A stretch of DNA of 64,000 nucleotides from Stenotrophomonas sp. SAU14A_NAIMI4_8 (GTDB lineage Bacteria; Pseudomonadota; Gammaproteobacteria; Xanthomonadales; Xanthomonadaceae). The notes under the pieces were generated by a model. The model had not been told where the DNA came from. It saw only the letters and a program-made list of their open reading frames with translations, and did not search any database. This document shows, one piece after another, positions 25,017 through 35,288 of this stretch (its first letter is position 1; each line of letters starts with the position of its first letter). The stretch covers positions 3,017,680 to 3,081,679 of the forward strand of contig NZ_CP025999.1 of assembly GCF_003086695.1 (NCBI RefSeq), in the 5' to 3' direction. The translations under genes were made by a program, and so were the position numbers.

Positions 25017-25604
25017 ATGCGCGGACGCGACGAAGAAACCGGTGAATTCCACGACAAGAGCCGCAGCCAGAACCGGCGCGATGCACTTGACGTGCTGGCC
25101 CTGGGCGAGAAGCTGGTGTCGCTGACCCCGGCCCAGCTGGCGCGCCTGCCGATCCCGGAGGACCTGCTGCCGCACATCGCCGAGTGCAAGCGCATTACTG
25201 CCCACATCGCCCACAAGCGACAGCTGGCGTTCCTGGCCAAGCACATGCGTCGCGAGGACGAGGCCACGCTGGACGCGATCCGCGATGCGCTGGACGCCAA
25301 CAGTGAAACCGGCCGCCGCGAAGTGGCGATGATGCACCGCGCCGAAGACTGGCGCGAGCGCCTGCTGGCCGAGGGCGACAAGGCGCTGGCCGCCCTGCTG
25401 GACGACTACCCGCAGGCCGACCGCCAGCAGCTGCGCACGCTGGTGCGCAACGCCCAGGCCGAAAAGGCCAAGAACAAGCCGCCGCGCGCCTACCGCGAGA
25501 TTTTCCAGGTGCTGCGCGCGCTGATGCTGCCGGCGGCGCTGGGCCTGAAGGCCGCGGCCGACGAGGCCGACGACGTCGGCACCGACGAAGCCGACGAGGA
25601 CTGA
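25017..25604 (+). CDS. darP: Ribosome biogenesis factor DarP (YjgA, DUF615)
   Basis: 195 residues, highly charged, with the YjgA pattern [23 protein letters not shown] and [22 protein letters not shown]. DarP associates with 50S precursors. The extra acidic tail ([15 protein letters not shown]) is longer than in E. coli. ATG 25017 has AGGTAGGAACG upstream. It is encoded on the opposite strand between pmbA and tldD. Confidence 0.92.
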   Translation: MRGRDEETGEFHDKSRSQNRRDALDVLALGEKLVSLTPAQLARLPIPEDLLPHIAECKRITAHIAHKRQLAFLAKHMRREDEATLDAIRDALDANSETGRREVAMMHRAEDWRERLLAEGDKALAALLDDYPQADRQQLRTLVRNAQAEKAKNKPPRAYREIFQVLRALMLPAALGLKAAADEADDVGTDEADED

Positions 25605-25645
25605 GTCCCCGCCGGTCCGGGCATGGGCGCTGGCCATCGCCGCGC

Positions 25646-27091
25646 TCAGGCCTGGGTACCGCCCACGGTCAGGCCGTCGATCAGCAGCGAGGGCTGGCCG
25701 ACACCGACCGGCACGCTCTGGCCATCCTTGCCACAGATGCCCACGCCCTCGTCCAGGGCCAGGTCGTTGCCGACCATGCGCACCTTCTGCATGGTTTCCG
25801 GACCGTTGCCGATCAGCGTGGCACCCTTCACCGGTGCGGTGATGCGGCCATCTTCGATCAGGTAGGCCTCGGTGGCCGAGAACACGTACTTGCCGCTGGT
25901 GATGTCCACCTGGCCGCCGCCGAAGTTGACCGCATACAGGCCCTTCTTCACCGAACGGATCATTTCCTGCGGGTCGTGCTGGCCTGCACGCATGTAGGTG
26001 TTGGTCATGCGCGGCATGGTCAGGTGCGCGAACGATTCGCGGCGACCGTTGCCAGTCGGGGCCATGCCCATCAGGCGCGCGTTCAGCGCATCCTGCATGT
26101 AGCCCACCAGGATGCCGTCCTCGATCAGCGTGGTGCACTGGCTGGGGTGGCCTTCGTCGTCGATGTTCAGCGAACCGCGGCGCCCGTCCAGGGTACCGTC
26201 GTCAACGATGGTCACGCCCGGCGCGGCCACGCGTTCGCCGATGCGGCCGGCATACACGCTGGTGCCCTTGCGGTTGAAATCACCTTCCAGGCCATGGCCC
26301 ACCGCCTCGTGCAGCAGCACGCCGGGCCAGCCCGGGCCCAGCACCACCGGCATCACTCCGGCTGGGGCCGGCACCGCTTCCAGGTTCACCAGCGCCTGGC
26401 GCAGCGCTTCGCGGGCGAAGGCTTCGGGGCGGCCATCGGCGAACAGTTCGGCGTAGCCATAGCGGCCGCCGCCACCGGCATAACCGGATTCGCGGCGACC
26501 GTTCTGTTCCACGATCACCTGCACGTTCAGGCGCACCAGCGGGCGCACGTCGGCGCCCAGCACGCCGTCGGTGCGGGCCACCAGCACGGTGTCCACGCCG
26601 CCGGACAGGCTGACCATCACCTGCTTCACCCGCGGGTCGGCCGCGCGCAGGTAGCCATCCAGGTGCTTGAGCACGTCTACCTTGGCTTCATTGCCCAGGC
26701 TGTCGATCGGGTCCAGCGTGGGGTACAGCGCGCGGGCGTTGCCGCGCAGCAGCGAACGGCCCTGCTGTGCGCCGCCCTCGCGGGAAATCGCGCGCGCCGA
26801 CTGTGCCGCGGTCAGCAGTGCATCGGCATGGATATCGTCGGAATAGGCGAAGCCGGTCTTTTCCCCGGCAATGGCGCGCACGCCCACGCCCTGTTCGATG
26901 GAATGGGCGCCGTCCTTGACGATGCCGTCTTCCACGCTCCAGCTCTCGCGCCGGGCGTGCTGGAAGTACAGGTCGCCGAAGTCCACGCCGGGGCCGAGCA
27001 GCTGGCCGAAGGCGCGCTCCAGGCCAGCGGTATCCAGGCCGCCGGGGCGCAGCAGGCGGTCGTGGGCAAGGGTCAGGGCAGTATCAGTCAT
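25646..27091 (-). CDS. tldD: Metalloprotease TldD
   Basis: 481 residues. The catalytic zinc motif [11 protein letters not shown] (HExxxH, about residue 260) lies within [20 protein letters not shown], and the C-terminal [17 protein letters not shown] is family-typical. It is the catalytic half of the TldD/E protease that degrades or matures peptides threaded into its chamber. ATG 27091. Last gene of the conserved maf-rng-yhdP-tldD run. Confidence 0.95.
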   Translation of the reverse strand: MTDTALTLAHDRLLRPGGLDTAGLERAFGQLLGPGVDFGDLYFQHARRESWSVEDGIVKDGAHSIEQGVGVRAIAGEKTGFAYSDDIHADALLTAAQSARAISREGGAQQGRSLLRGNARALYPTLDPIDSLGNEAKVDVLKHLDGYLRAADPRVKQVMVSLSGGVDTVLVARTDGVLGADVRPLVRLNVQVIVEQNGRRESGYAGGGGRYGYAELFADGRPEAFAREALRQALVNLEAVPAPAGVMPVVLGPGWPGVLLHEAVGHGLEGDFNRKGTSVYAGRIGERVAAPGVTIVDDGTLDGRRGSLNIDDEGHPSQCTTLIEDGILVGYMQDALNARLMGMAPTGNGRRESFAHLTMPRMTNTYMRAGQHDPQEMIRSVKKGLYAVNFGGGQVDITSGKYVFSATEAYLIEDGRITAPVKGATLIGNGPETMQKVRMVGNDLALDEGVGICGKDGQSVPVGVGQPSLLIDGLTVGGTQA

Positions 27092-27154
27092 GGTCTCGAT
27101 CTGGGGGTGCTGGCGTGGCCAGGCAAGGCCACGCGATGAACAGGGGCGCCGCGC

Positions 27155-30100
27155 TCAGCGCGGGCGCGGCAGGTCGGTCACGGTCGGCGGCGGAACCGGC
27201 ACGGGCACCGGGGCCGGCGCGGGGCTGCGGTCACGGTTGCGCTCGATCACTTCCACCTTGGGCTCCTTCCACGGCCCGGTCACCCGGTAGGTGCGCGCGC
27301 CGATCTCACCCAGTGGCTTGGACAATACCGCATTGGTGGCCGCGCCCAGGGCGGCGCCCACCGGGCCACCGGCCACCGCGCCGACCACGGTCAGCAGGTT
27401 GCCGGCGCGCGGGTTCACATCAATGGTCTGGTCGAACTGCTGCTGGCGCAGGTCGGTCTGGCCGCGGATGGTGATGTTCGCTGCGGGGCCTTCGATCAGC
27501 ACCTTGTCGGTGCGCGCCATGCCGTTGCCGAACTGCATGCCGCCCTCGATCTGATTGAAGGCAAAGCCCTTGGAGAAGAAATCACGGAAGTCGAACATCA
27601 GCCGGCGCGGCAGCTGGGCCACGCTCAGCAGGCCCAGCACGCGGCCGGCCCCCGGGTCCAGTTCCAGCAGCTGGCCGTTGCGTGCATGGATGTCCAGCTG
27701 CCCCTGCAGGTTGCCCAGCTGGAAGTCGGACGGGCCGCCGGCCCACGAGGCCTGCAGCTGGGCCTGGCCGGAGCCGCCCCGCAACTGGCCGGCGTAATCG
27801 AAGTTCTGCAGCAGACCACCCAGATCCTCACTGCGCACCTGGGCGTTCAGTTCGGTACGGGCGCCGGCGCTCTTGCCCAGCCAGCGGCCGGTGATGTCGA
27901 TTTCCTGGTCCGGCGCGCGGAAGCGCAGCTCGTCCACGCTCAGGCCCTGCGCCAGCGGGCGGGTGCGCAGCACCGCCTGGCCCAGCACCACCTTGCCGAA
28001 CTTCAGGTCGGCGATGTCCAGCGCGAACGGCGGCAGCTTGGCCGGGTCCATGTCGTCGGCACCGGCCTGCACGTTCGCGGCGGGTGGCGTTGCCGCGCCG
28101 GCGGCGGCAGGCGGGGATTGCCAGTACACACGGTCCAGCGTGCCGCTGATGGTGCCACCGTCGGCATTGGGCACGCTCAGGCGGCCGGCCAGCGATGGGC
28201 CGTCCATGCGCACATCCAGCGCCTGCGGCCCGGGGTGCAGCTGCAGCCGGGTCTGCGCGAACACACCGCCGATCAGCATCAGCTGGCCCACCTGCACATC
28301 CACCGTGCGCAGCGGCATGGGGTCGCCATCGCCGCCCGCACCACGGGCCAGGCCGATCCATTCCAGCGCGTCCAGGGTGGGGCTGCGGCCATTGATGGTC
28401 AGCCCGCTGGGCGGCGGCTCGCGGTCCACCTGGCTGCTGCCCAGGGTGACCTGCACACCGGTCTGGTTGTTGTGGCTGCGCGCAGCCAGCGCCAGCCGGT
28501 CGCCAAAGGCCACATCAATGCGTCCGGCCCCCATCGGCAGCTGTGCGGCCACGGTGGTGGCCAGCGGCTCGGCGGCCGGTTTGTCCAACGGTGCCGGCAG
28601 ATCCAGGCGGGTGCCCACCAGGTCCGAACGCAGGCGCAGCTCGCTGGGCGGGGCGGCACTGCCGGGGGCGACCTTCGGCAGGTTGACCGCGATCGTCCAC
28701 GGCGAGGTGCCGTTGATGTAAGGCTTCAGCCAGGCCATTTCCGGCGCGCGGTCGATCAGCACGCCCGCATCCAGGCTGGCCGACAACTCCGATTCGAAGG
28801 CCAGCCGCGCATCGCGCACGAAGCCACCGGCGCGCAGGCTCAGCGTGCCGTCCTGGCCCAGGTGGCGCACCGCCAGTGATTCGGCGGCGAACCCGGCGTT
28901 GCTGTAGCGGGCCTGGCCGTGCATGCCATCGAATGCCACATCGAAGCGCTTGTCGGCCAGCTTCACCCCGGCCAGATCCACCGTGCCCTGCAGGTGGCCA
29001 CCGCCTTCGTCATGGTGCAGGGGCTGCAGCAGATCGAAGTGGACGTTGGCCGGGCCGCTGGCACTCAGGTTGTCCAGGGTGTCGCCGTATTCCTTGTGCA
29101 GGCCGCTCTGGCGCAGCATGGCCAGCAGCGCGCCCGCTTCGCTGCGGCTGTCGGCGCGCACGTACAGCGGCTGCTGGCCGAAATCGGGAATGCCGGCTTC
29201 AAAGTGCTGCACCGCCACCCCGGCCAGGTCGCCACGGCCCTGGATATGGAAACCCGGCCCGATGAAGGCGACATCGGCATCCACCTGGCCCATCAACGGC
29301 CAGTCGTGCTGGAAGCGGATCTGCCCGTTGCTGATGTGGCCGGTGGCCTCGAAACGGCCATCGTTGTTGTCGAACGGCCAGTCATCCAGGTCACCACTGA
29401 CCAGACCGATACCGCCCCGCACCTGCCCGCCGGCCAGGGCCATGTCCAGCCAGTCGGTGGCGCCCTTGCTCATCTTGGAATGGATCCAGAAGCGCTTGGC
29501 GGCGGTCATCGGCACATCGTCCAGCTTCGCCGCCAGCTGCATCCACGGCCGCGTGCCGTCGCCCTGGAACCACAGCCCGCCACGCACGTCGGCCGCGTAA
29601 TCGGTGCCCTGCACGCGCAGGGCCGGGGTGCCGATGCGCCAACCACCGGCTTCATCGCGCCAGCCGACCACCTGCCCGGCCAGGTGCAGGTCGTGGCGCA
29701 CGCCAAAACCGCTGGGCCAATCGAACTGCAGTTGCCGCTGCGGCTGCAGCTGCAGGCTGAAGCCATTGGCATCGCCTTCGAAACGCCCGCCCAGGCCGCG
29801 CAGGCCCGGCGCGCCGGCCACGCTGGCAAAGCCCAGCGACTGCAGCTCGCCCTGCGCCCACAGCGGGCCATCGCGTTCACCCCGCACCTGCAGCGCGGCC
29901 ACGTCCAGCTGTGGCCGGGCCAGGTACAGCCAACGGCGCAGGCCCGGGTCCAGCCGGTCGCTCAGGGCCAGCGCGCGCACGGCCGTGCCGGCCTGCACCG
30001 CACCGCTGCTGATCTGCAGCTGCCGGCCCAGGCGCACCTGCAGGCCATCGAGTTGTTGGGCGCCGTCTTCGCCCTGCAGGCGCAGCTTCGGCACCTGCAG

Positions 30101-31015
30101 CACCCAGCCATCGGCCTGGCGTTGCCAGCGCAGCCGTGCCTGCAGGCGCTGCAGCTGCACCTGCGGGTGCGCCACGCCCGGCATCGATGCGCCTTCAATA
30201 CGCAGCCCACGCAGGTCCGAATCGGTGGTGACCGCCACCGGCGCGAAATCGCGCAGGGTCAGCCACAGGTTCAACTCGCCCTTGCCTTCGCGCAGGCGCA
30301 CGCCGGCACCGGCCAGCAGCGGCGCCCAGGCCTGGAAGTCCACCGGGTCGGCCCCCAGCCACGCCTGGCCGTTGCCTTTGCGCCGGTCCAGTTCCAGCAC
30401 CGCCGTCAGCGGCAAGGCCTCGGGCTGGGCCCAGGCACGCACGCCCACCTGCAGCCGATCGCCCTGCACGCGCAGGCGCAGATCGATGCGCGGCAGCGTG
30501 GCGTCGATGCCCAGCGCGGGCGCATGCACGGCCAGTTGTCCGCCAATCACCTGCAACTCGCCCAGGCGGCGCAGCGCATCCAACGGATCGCCCGCACCAC
30601 TCGACTGCGGCAGGCCACGCACGCTCCAGCGGCCGTCAGCGGCCTGCTGCAGGTCCAGCGACAGCCCGCGCAGGCGCAGTTCGGTCAACGAGCGCCCCGG
30701 CAGCAACCCGCTGTACATCGATACCAATACTTCGGCTTCGCCAATGGCCAACCCCTGCCCGGCGCCGATACGCAGCCCCTGCAACTGCAGCAGCGGACCG
30801 CGCCGCGTCCAGGCGGTCTGCAGGCGCTCGAAGCGCACCGGCTGGCCGGCCCGCGCACTCAGCCACGCGGCGATCTGCTGCGGGTGGCGCTCGGCCAGCG
30901 GCAACAGCTGGCTGAGCGTGCCCACCAGCAGGGCAAGCACGACCAGGCCTACCGCGCACGCGGCAATCAGATGACGGCGGATCCTTCGCAGTCGCAGGCG
31001 CGGCGGAGCGCTCAT
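27155..31015 (-). CDS. yhdP: YhdP-family AsmA-like lipid transport protein
   Basis: 1286 residues, the expected size for YhdP. One N-terminal membrane segment (about 16-38, HLIAACAVGLVVLALLVGTL) anchors a very long beta-rich periplasmic part of the DUF3971/AsmA type. The C-terminal region GARTYRVTGPWKEPKVEVIER matches the TIGR02099 end. YhdP, with TamB and YdbH, forms groove-shaped bridges moving phospholipids from inner to outer membrane. A Pro-rich low-complexity tail (PAPAPVPVPVPPP) is an addition. 63 bp upstream of tldD. Confidence 0.93.
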   Translation of the reverse strand: MSAPPRLRLRRIRRHLIAACAVGLVVLALLVGTLSQLLPLAERHPQQIAAWLSARAGQPVRFERLQTAWTRRGPLLQLQGLRIGAGQGLAIGEAEVLVSMYSGLLPGRSLTELRLRGLSLDLQQAADGRWSVRGLPQSSGAGDPLDALRRLGELQVIGGQLAVHAPALGIDATLPRIDLRLRVQGDRLQVGVRAWAQPEALPLTAVLELDRRKGNGQAWLGADPVDFQAWAPLLAGAGVRLREGKGELNLWLTLRDFAPVAVTTDSDLRGLRIEGASMPGVAHPQVQLQRLQARLRWQRQADGWVLQVPKLRLQGEDGAQQLDGLQVRLGRQLQISSGAVQAGTAVRALALSDRLDPGLRRWLYLARPQLDVAALQVRGERDGPLWAQGELQSLGFASVAGAPGLRGLGGRFEGDANGFSLQLQPQRQLQFDWPSGFGVRHDLHLAGQVVGWRDEAGGWRIGTPALRVQGTDYAADVRGGLWFQGDGTRPWMQLAAKLDDVPMTAAKRFWIHSKMSKGATDWLDMALAGGQVRGGIGLVSGDLDDWPFDNNDGRFEATGHISNGQIRFQHDWPLMGQVDADVAFIGPGFHIQGRGDLAGVAVQHFEAGIPDFGQQPLYVRADSRSEAGALLAMLRQSGLHKEYGDTLDNLSASGPANVHFDLLQPLHHDEGGGHLQGTVDLAGVKLADKRFDVAFDGMHGQARYSNAGFAAESLAVRHLGQDGTLSLRAGGFVRDARLAFESELSASLDAGVLIDRAPEMAWLKPYINGTSPWTIAVNLPKVAPGSAAPPSELRLRSDLVGTRLDLPAPLDKPAAEPLATTVAAQLPMGAGRIDVAFGDRLALAARSHNNQTGVQVTLGSSQVDREPPPSGLTINGRSPTLDALEWIGLARGAGGDGDPMPLRTVDVQVGQLMLIGGVFAQTRLQLHPGPQALDVRMDGPSLAGRLSVPNADGGTISGTLDRVYWQSPPAAAGAATPPAANVQAGADDMDPAKLPPFALDIADLKFGKVVLGQAVLRTRPLAQGLSVDELRFRAPDQEIDITGRWLGKSAGARTELNAQVRSEDLGGLLQNFDYAGQLRGGSGQAQLQASWAGGPSDFQLGNLQGQLDIHARNGQLLELDPGAGRVLGLLSVAQLPRRLMFDFRDFFSKGFAFNQIEGGMQFGNGMARTDKVLIEGPAANITIRGQTDLRQQQFDQTIDVNPRAGNLLTVVGAVAGGPVGAALGAATNAVLSKPLGEIGARTYRVTGPWKEPKVEVIERNRDRSPAPAPVPVPVPPPTVTDLPRPR

Positions 31016-31045
31016 CGGCCAGCGCCGGACCGCAGCCGGCGTGGA

Positions 31046-32533
31046 TCAGAGCAGAACCACATCGAACTGCTCCTGCAGGTACTGCTCGTCCGCCTGGAAA
31101 CGGATGCTCTTGCCGAGGAATTCCTCCAGCTCGGCCACGGCGGCCGATTCCTCTTCGGTGATGCGTGCCACCACCTTGGTCGAGGCGATCACCAGCAGGC
31201 GCGCGGCATCGAACTGGCGCACGGCGCGGGTGATCTCGCGGAAGATTTCGTAGGTCACCGTTTCGGTGGTCTTGATGCTGCCGCGACCACTGCACTGCGG
31301 GCAGGTTTCCGACAGCTGGCGCTCCAGGCTTTCGACGGTGCGCTTGCGGGTCATCTCCACCAGGCCCAGCGGCGAGAAATCGTAGACGGTGGTCTTGGCA
31401 TGGTCGCGGGCCAGCGCCTTTTCCAGCGTGCGCAGCACCTGGCGGCGGTGCTCGGCATCGTCCATGTCGATGAAATCGATGATGATGATGCCGCCCAGGT
31501 TACGCAGCCGCAGCTGTCTGGCCACCGCCTGCGCGGCCTCCAGGTTGGTGCGGAACACGGTTTCTTCCAGGTTGCGCTGGCCCAGGAACGAACCGGTGTT
31601 CACATCGATGGTGGTCATCGCCTCGGTCTGGTCGATCACCAGGTAGCCGCCGGATTTCAGCGGCACCTGCTTGTCCAGCGCGCGGCCGATCTCGTCTTCC
31701 ACGCCGAACATGTCGAAGATGGGGCGATCACCGCTGTACAGCTCGATCTTCTCGGCCAGCACCGGCATGTACTTGGCCACGAACGCCTGCAGCTGGGCGA
31801 AGGTTTCCTTGGAATCGACCTTCACCTTGTCCACGTCCTTGCGGATCAGGTCGCGCACCGAACGCAGCGGCAGGCTCAGGTCTTCATAGATGTTGCTGCA
31901 CGAGGGCGCCTCGCGGCCACGGCGCTCGACCACGTTCCAGACCCGCGACAGATAGGCGATGTCCTCGGCAATGGCTTCGGCCGGCTGGCCTTCGGCATTG
32001 GTGCGCACGATGTAGCCGTAGCCACCGTGCTGCGCCGACAGTTCGGTCACCAGCGCCTTCAGCCGCGCACGCTCGCCTTCGTCTTCGATGCGCGCCGAAA
32101 CGCCCACCACCTTCGACTGCGGCAGCAGCACCATGTAGCGCGAGGGAATGCTGATCTGCGTGGTCAGGCGCGCGCCCTTGGTGCCGATCGGGTCCTTCAC
32201 CACCTGCACCACGATGTCCTGGCCGTCGCGCAGCAGTTCCACGATCGGCACGCTGGACGGCGGCGGCAGGGTGGTGTTCTCGGTATCGGCACTGGCCACC
32301 GGGGCCGGCCGCACCACGTCGTTGGCGTGCAGGAACGCGGCGCGCTCCAGGCCCACTTCCACGAACGCGGCCTGCATGCCGGGCATCACCCGCTGCACCT
32401 TGCCCTTGTAGATGTTGCCGACCACGCCCCGGCGCCAGCCGCGCTCGATGTGCAGTTCCTGCAGCATGCCGTTTTCGATCACCGCGACCCGGGTTTCGCG
32501 CGGGGTCACATTGACCAGGATTTCCTCAGACAT
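31046..32533 (-). CDS. rng: Ribonuclease G
   Basis: 495 residues. N-terminal S1 RNA-binding domain, then the RNase E/G catalytic core with metal ligands in [10 protein letters not shown] and the zinc-link motif CPQCSGRG, as in RNase G. It lacks the long C-terminal scaffold of RNase E, confirming Rng. It matures the 5-prime end of 16S rRNA and degrades mRNA. Start at ATG 32533 ([15 protein letters not shown]). It overlaps the end of maf by 8 bp. Confidence 0.95.
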   Translation of the reverse strand: MSEEILVNVTPRETRVAVIENGMLQELHIERGWRRGVVGNIYKGKVQRVMPGMQAAFVEVGLERAAFLHANDVVRPAPVASADTENTTLPPPSSVPIVELLRDGQDIVVQVVKDPIGTKGARLTTQISIPSRYMVLLPQSKVVGVSARIEDEGERARLKALVTELSAQHGGYGYIVRTNAEGQPAEAIAEDIAYLSRVWNVVERRGREAPSCSNIYEDLSLPLRSVRDLIRKDVDKVKVDSKETFAQLQAFVAKYMPVLAEKIELYSGDRPIFDMFGVEDEIGRALDKQVPLKSGGYLVIDQTEAMTTIDVNTGSFLGQRNLEETVFRTNLEAAQAVARQLRLRNLGGIIIIDFIDMDDAEHRRQVLRTLEKALARDHAKTTVYDFSPLGLVEMTRKRTVESLERQLSETCPQCSGRGSIKTTETVTYEIFREITRAVRQFDAARLLVIASTKVVARITEEESAAVAELEEFLGKSIRFQADEQYLQEQFDVVLL

Positions 32534-33134
32534 CGGCAGCCTCCCTGGCGGCATGGGCAGTGGGGGCCGGCACGCCGCAGCGGGCCAGCAGGCGATCAGT
32601 GTGCAGCAACGGCAGCCCCATCACACCGGAATAGCTGCCTGACAGGTGTTCGATCCAGCGCTCGGCGCCGCCCTGGATGGCATAGGCGCCGGCCTTGTCC
32701 AGCGGTTCGCCGGTGGCCACGTAGGCGGCGATGTCGGCCGCGGCGATCGGCGCGAAGGTGACCTCGGAGACCACCAGCTCGGTCTCCAGGCCCTGCGCGT
32801 GCACGACCACCACGGCGGTCATCACCTGGTGGGTACGCCCGGCCAGGCGCGCCAGCATCGCGCAGGCCTCGGCCGCGTCGGCCGGCTTGCCGAACACCTG
32901 GCCGTCCAGCACCACCTCGGTGTCCGAGCCCAGCACCCGCGCCTGCGGGTCGGTGGCCAGCACCCGGGCCAGCCCGGCGCGCGCCTTGTCGGCGGCCACC
33001 CGGCATACATACTGTTCGGCACTTTCCTGCGGCGCACGCTGCTCGGGCACCTCCAGGTCCAGGGCCTGGAAGGGGCGTTCGAGTCGGGCCAGCAATTGGT
33101 TGCGTCGGGGCGAGCGGGAAGCGAGATAGAGCAT
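32526..33134 (-). CDS. maf: Maf nucleotide pyrophosphatase (YhdE type)
   Basis: 202 residues: N-terminal [14 protein letters not shown] (Maf signature S-x-R-R), [18 protein letters not shown] with the catalytic Asp, and [23 protein letters not shown] house-cleaning dTTP/UTP pyrophosphatase. ATG 33134. First gene of maf-rng-yhdP-tldD, the same order as in E. coli. Confidence 0.93.
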   Translation of the reverse strand: MLYLASRSPRRNQLLARLERPFQALDLEVPEQRAPQESAEQYVCRVAADKARAGLARVLATDPQARVLGSDTEVVLDGQVFGKPADAAEACAMLARLAGRTHQVMTAVVVVHAQGLETELVVSEVTFAPIAAADIAAYVATGEPLDKAGAYAIQGGAERWIEHLSGSYSGVMGLPLLHTDRLLARCGVPAPTAHAAREAADV

Positions 33135-33264
33135 CGGCACAGCATAACCTGAGGCCGCCACCTGAATCGTCGGCAACCCCGCCTTGAACGGCTTCAACCC
33201 CGAACGGACTCACAGCGCGTTCATCGCTACGACACCACCCTCACCGGCACACCAAGGAGATCCC

Positions 33265-34002
33265 ATGCGCCGCACCGCCACCCCGCTGCTGCTTGCCCTG
33301 TCCCTCGCTCTTGGAGCTTCGATGACCGCCCATGCTGCCCCGCCGCCGCCGCCCGCGGTCGCCGCCGCCGAAGGCACCCTGCTGAACATCTCGGCCAACG
33401 CCGAAGCCACCCGCGTGCCGGACGTGGCCACCCTGTCGGCCGGCGTGGTCACCCAGGCCGCCGACGGCAACAGCGCCATGCGCCAGAACGCACAGCAGAT
33501 GGACAAGGTGCTGGCCGCGATCAAGGCCGCCGGCATTGCCGAGCGCGACGTGCAGACCAGCGGCGTCAGCCTGAACCCGCAGTACCGCTACGCCGACAAC
33601 GAAGCGCCGAAGATCACCGGCTACCAGGCCAGCAACACAGTCAGCCTGAAGGTGCGTGACATCGCCAAGCTGGGCAAGGTGCTCGATGCCCTGGCCGCAC
33701 AGGGCGCCAACCAGATCAACGGCCCGCAGTTCGAGATCGACCAGCCCGAGCCGGTCTACGACGAAGCCCGCCTGGCCGCGCTGAAGAAGGCCCAGGCTCG
33801 TGCCCAGACCTATGCGAAGTCGCTGGGCCTGCAGGTGCGCCGCATCGTCAGCATTTCCGAGAACAGCAATGGCGGCTTCCGCCCGATGCCGATGATGCGC
33901 GCGATGGCCGCCGGCGCCGCCATGGACAAGGCCACCCCGGTGGCACCGGGCGAATCGACCGTGTCGGTGAACCTGGACGTCGTTTTCGAACTGGGGCGGT
34001 AA
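33265..34002 (+). CDS. SIMPL-domain (DUF541) periplasmic protein
   Basis: 245 residues. A signal peptide (cleaved at AHAA) is followed by a SIMPL domain spanning the mature protein (LLNISANAEATRVPDVATLSAGV and KITGYQASNTVSLKVRDIAKLG). Homologues (E. coli YggE, Brucella BP26) are periplasmic proteins linked to oxidative-stress resistance, with ring-shaped assemblies known for BP26. ATG 33265 with AAGGAGA upstream. Divergent from maf with 130 bp between, in which I see no clear promoter. Confidence 0.9.
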   Translation: MRRTATPLLLALSLALGASMTAHAAPPPPPAVAAAEGTLLNISANAEATRVPDVATLSAGVVTQAADGNSAMRQNAQQMDKVLAAIKAAGIAERDVQTSGVSLNPQYRYADNEAPKITGYQASNTVSLKVRDIAKLGKVLDALAAQGANQINGPQFEIDQPEPVYDEARLAALKKAQARAQTYAKSLGLQVRRIVSISENSNGGFRPMPMMRAMAAGAAMDKATPVAPGESTVSVNLDVVFELGR

Positions 34003-34266
34003 CCGCCGCCTGGCATGGCCCGGCGCTACCTACCGAAACACACGACCCACCGGTAGCGCGGGGCCATGCCCCGCGAGCGCAGCCGCACCGCAACCGCCGC
34101 CGGGCATGGCCCGGCGCTACCTGGCGAAGCACACGACCCACCGGTAGCGCGGGGCCATGCCCCGCGAGCGCAGCGGCACCGCAACCGCCGCCGGGCATGG
34201 CCCGGCGCTACCTGACGAAGCACACGACCCACCGGTAGCGCGGGGCCATGCCCCGCGAGCGCAGCT
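34001..34266. repeat. Three 91-bp tandem units of paired REP elements
   Basis: Units begin at 34001, 34092 and 34183. Each has one REP (GCCGGGCATGGCCCGGCGCTACC) and one inverted relative (GGTAGCGCGGGGCCATGCC), joined by a near-identical spacer. The remaining spacer to the next gene (34267-34411) shows no obvious feature beyond the Shine-Dalgarno. Confidence 0.88.
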
Positions 34267-34411
34267 TCATGAAGCCCAGCCCAACGGCGTCGCACCTGAC
34301 TCTAGGCAGTGGCCGGTGGCTGGAGCTAATGATGAACTGCCAGCCGCGTGCGGCAACCCCGATGGCGGCCCTGGTGCGTTGAGGACTTCAACACTGGCAT
34401 GGAGGTGGACC

Positions 34412-35071
34412 ATGGTTCGTACGTATCCCGCTGCATCCCTGCACTTCGACCCCGCCCGCATTGCCGCCTGGAGCGCGGCCATTGCCCTGCACCTGCTCGC
34501 GCTGTTGCTGCTGCTGATCCCGGCAACCTACCAGGCCATCAGCGCCCTGCCCCGCGACGACACCACGGTGCGTTTCATCCCCAAGGAAGATCCCAAGCCG
34601 CTCGAGCCCACCCCGCTGCCGCCCAAGCCGGAAGTGGTGAAGCTGGTGCCGAAATCGCAGCCGGTGCCGACCGTGACCCCGCCCCTGCCTGCGCCCACCG
34701 CCACACTGGACGAGGCCCAGGGCATCATCCTGCCGGCGGCCGCCGAGGTGGCGGTGGAAGCGCCGCCCACGCTGCAGCCGGGCGCACCGGTCACCGGCGC
34801 CCAGTTGCAGTACCGCAGCGCGCCGCCGCCGAGCTATCCGGTGCCGGCCCTGCGCAACCACGAACAGGGCACGGTGCTGCTGCGGGTGGAAGTGGACCCG
34901 AATGGGCAGCCGGTGAACGTCAGCATTGAACGCAGCAGTGGCTCGCGCAGCCTGGACCAGGCCGCCCGCCAGCAGGTGCTGCGCCACTGGCGCTTCGTCC
35001 CAGCCGAGCGTGATGGCCAGGCGGTGTCCGCCATCGGCATGGTGCCGGTGCAGTTCAGCCTGCCCGACTGA
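34412..35071 (+). CDS. TonB-like energy transducer
   Basis: 219 residues. An N-terminal inner-membrane anchor (AAIALHLLALLLLLIPATY, about 23-41) is followed by a Pro/Lys-rich periplasmic spacer (PKPLEPTPLPPKPEVVKLVPK) and a C-terminal TonB domain (YPVPALRNHEQGTVLLRVEVDPNGQP...HWRFVPA). It couples proton-motive force to outer-membrane receptors. No exbB/exbD is adjacent; the TonB-dependent receptor downstream is a likely client. ATG 34412 with GGAGG 9 bases upstream. Confidence 0.9.
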   Translation: MVRTYPAASLHFDPARIAAWSAAIALHLLALLLLLIPATYQAISALPRDDTTVRFIPKEDPKPLEPTPLPPKPEVVKLVPKSQPVPTVTPPLPAPTATLDEAQGIILPAAAEVAVEAPPTLQPGAPVTGAQLQYRSAPPPSYPVPALRNHEQGTVLLRVEVDPNGQPVNVSIERSSGSRSLDQAARQQVLRHWRFVPAERDGQAVSAIGMVPVQFSLPD

Positions 35072-35079
35072 GCCATGGA

Positions 35080-35104
35080 CCGGCCCGGCGACCTGCCGGG
35101 CCGG
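35080..35104 (+). terminator. Hairpin after the TonB-like gene
   Basis: CCGGCCCGGC-GACCT-GCCGGGCCGG, a 10-bp GC stem 9 nt past the stop. No T-run, so it is Rho-type or only stabilising. The AT-richer stretch at 35150-35220 probably holds the receptor promoter, but no clear -35/-10 is visible. Confidence 0.5.
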
Positions 35105-35288
35105 CTCCAACGCGGGCTGCGCCACAACCCGGCCATGACCCTCCAATTCTTCAGTCGCGATCACATTTCTGTTACGAATTCAGTGAAACTTCACAACGCC
35201 GTCACCTGACAGAAACCTAGATTGACGCGTCCCGGGGCACACCGGTGACAGCCCTCGATGCTCGAGTTTTCCAGTCAGGAGAGAAGCT

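Noticed and set aside
28919..32761. A 1280-codon plus-strand open frame
   Set aside because: Antisense shadow of yhdP, rng and maf; composition is His/Gln/Ala-rich as typical for GC-rich antisense frames.
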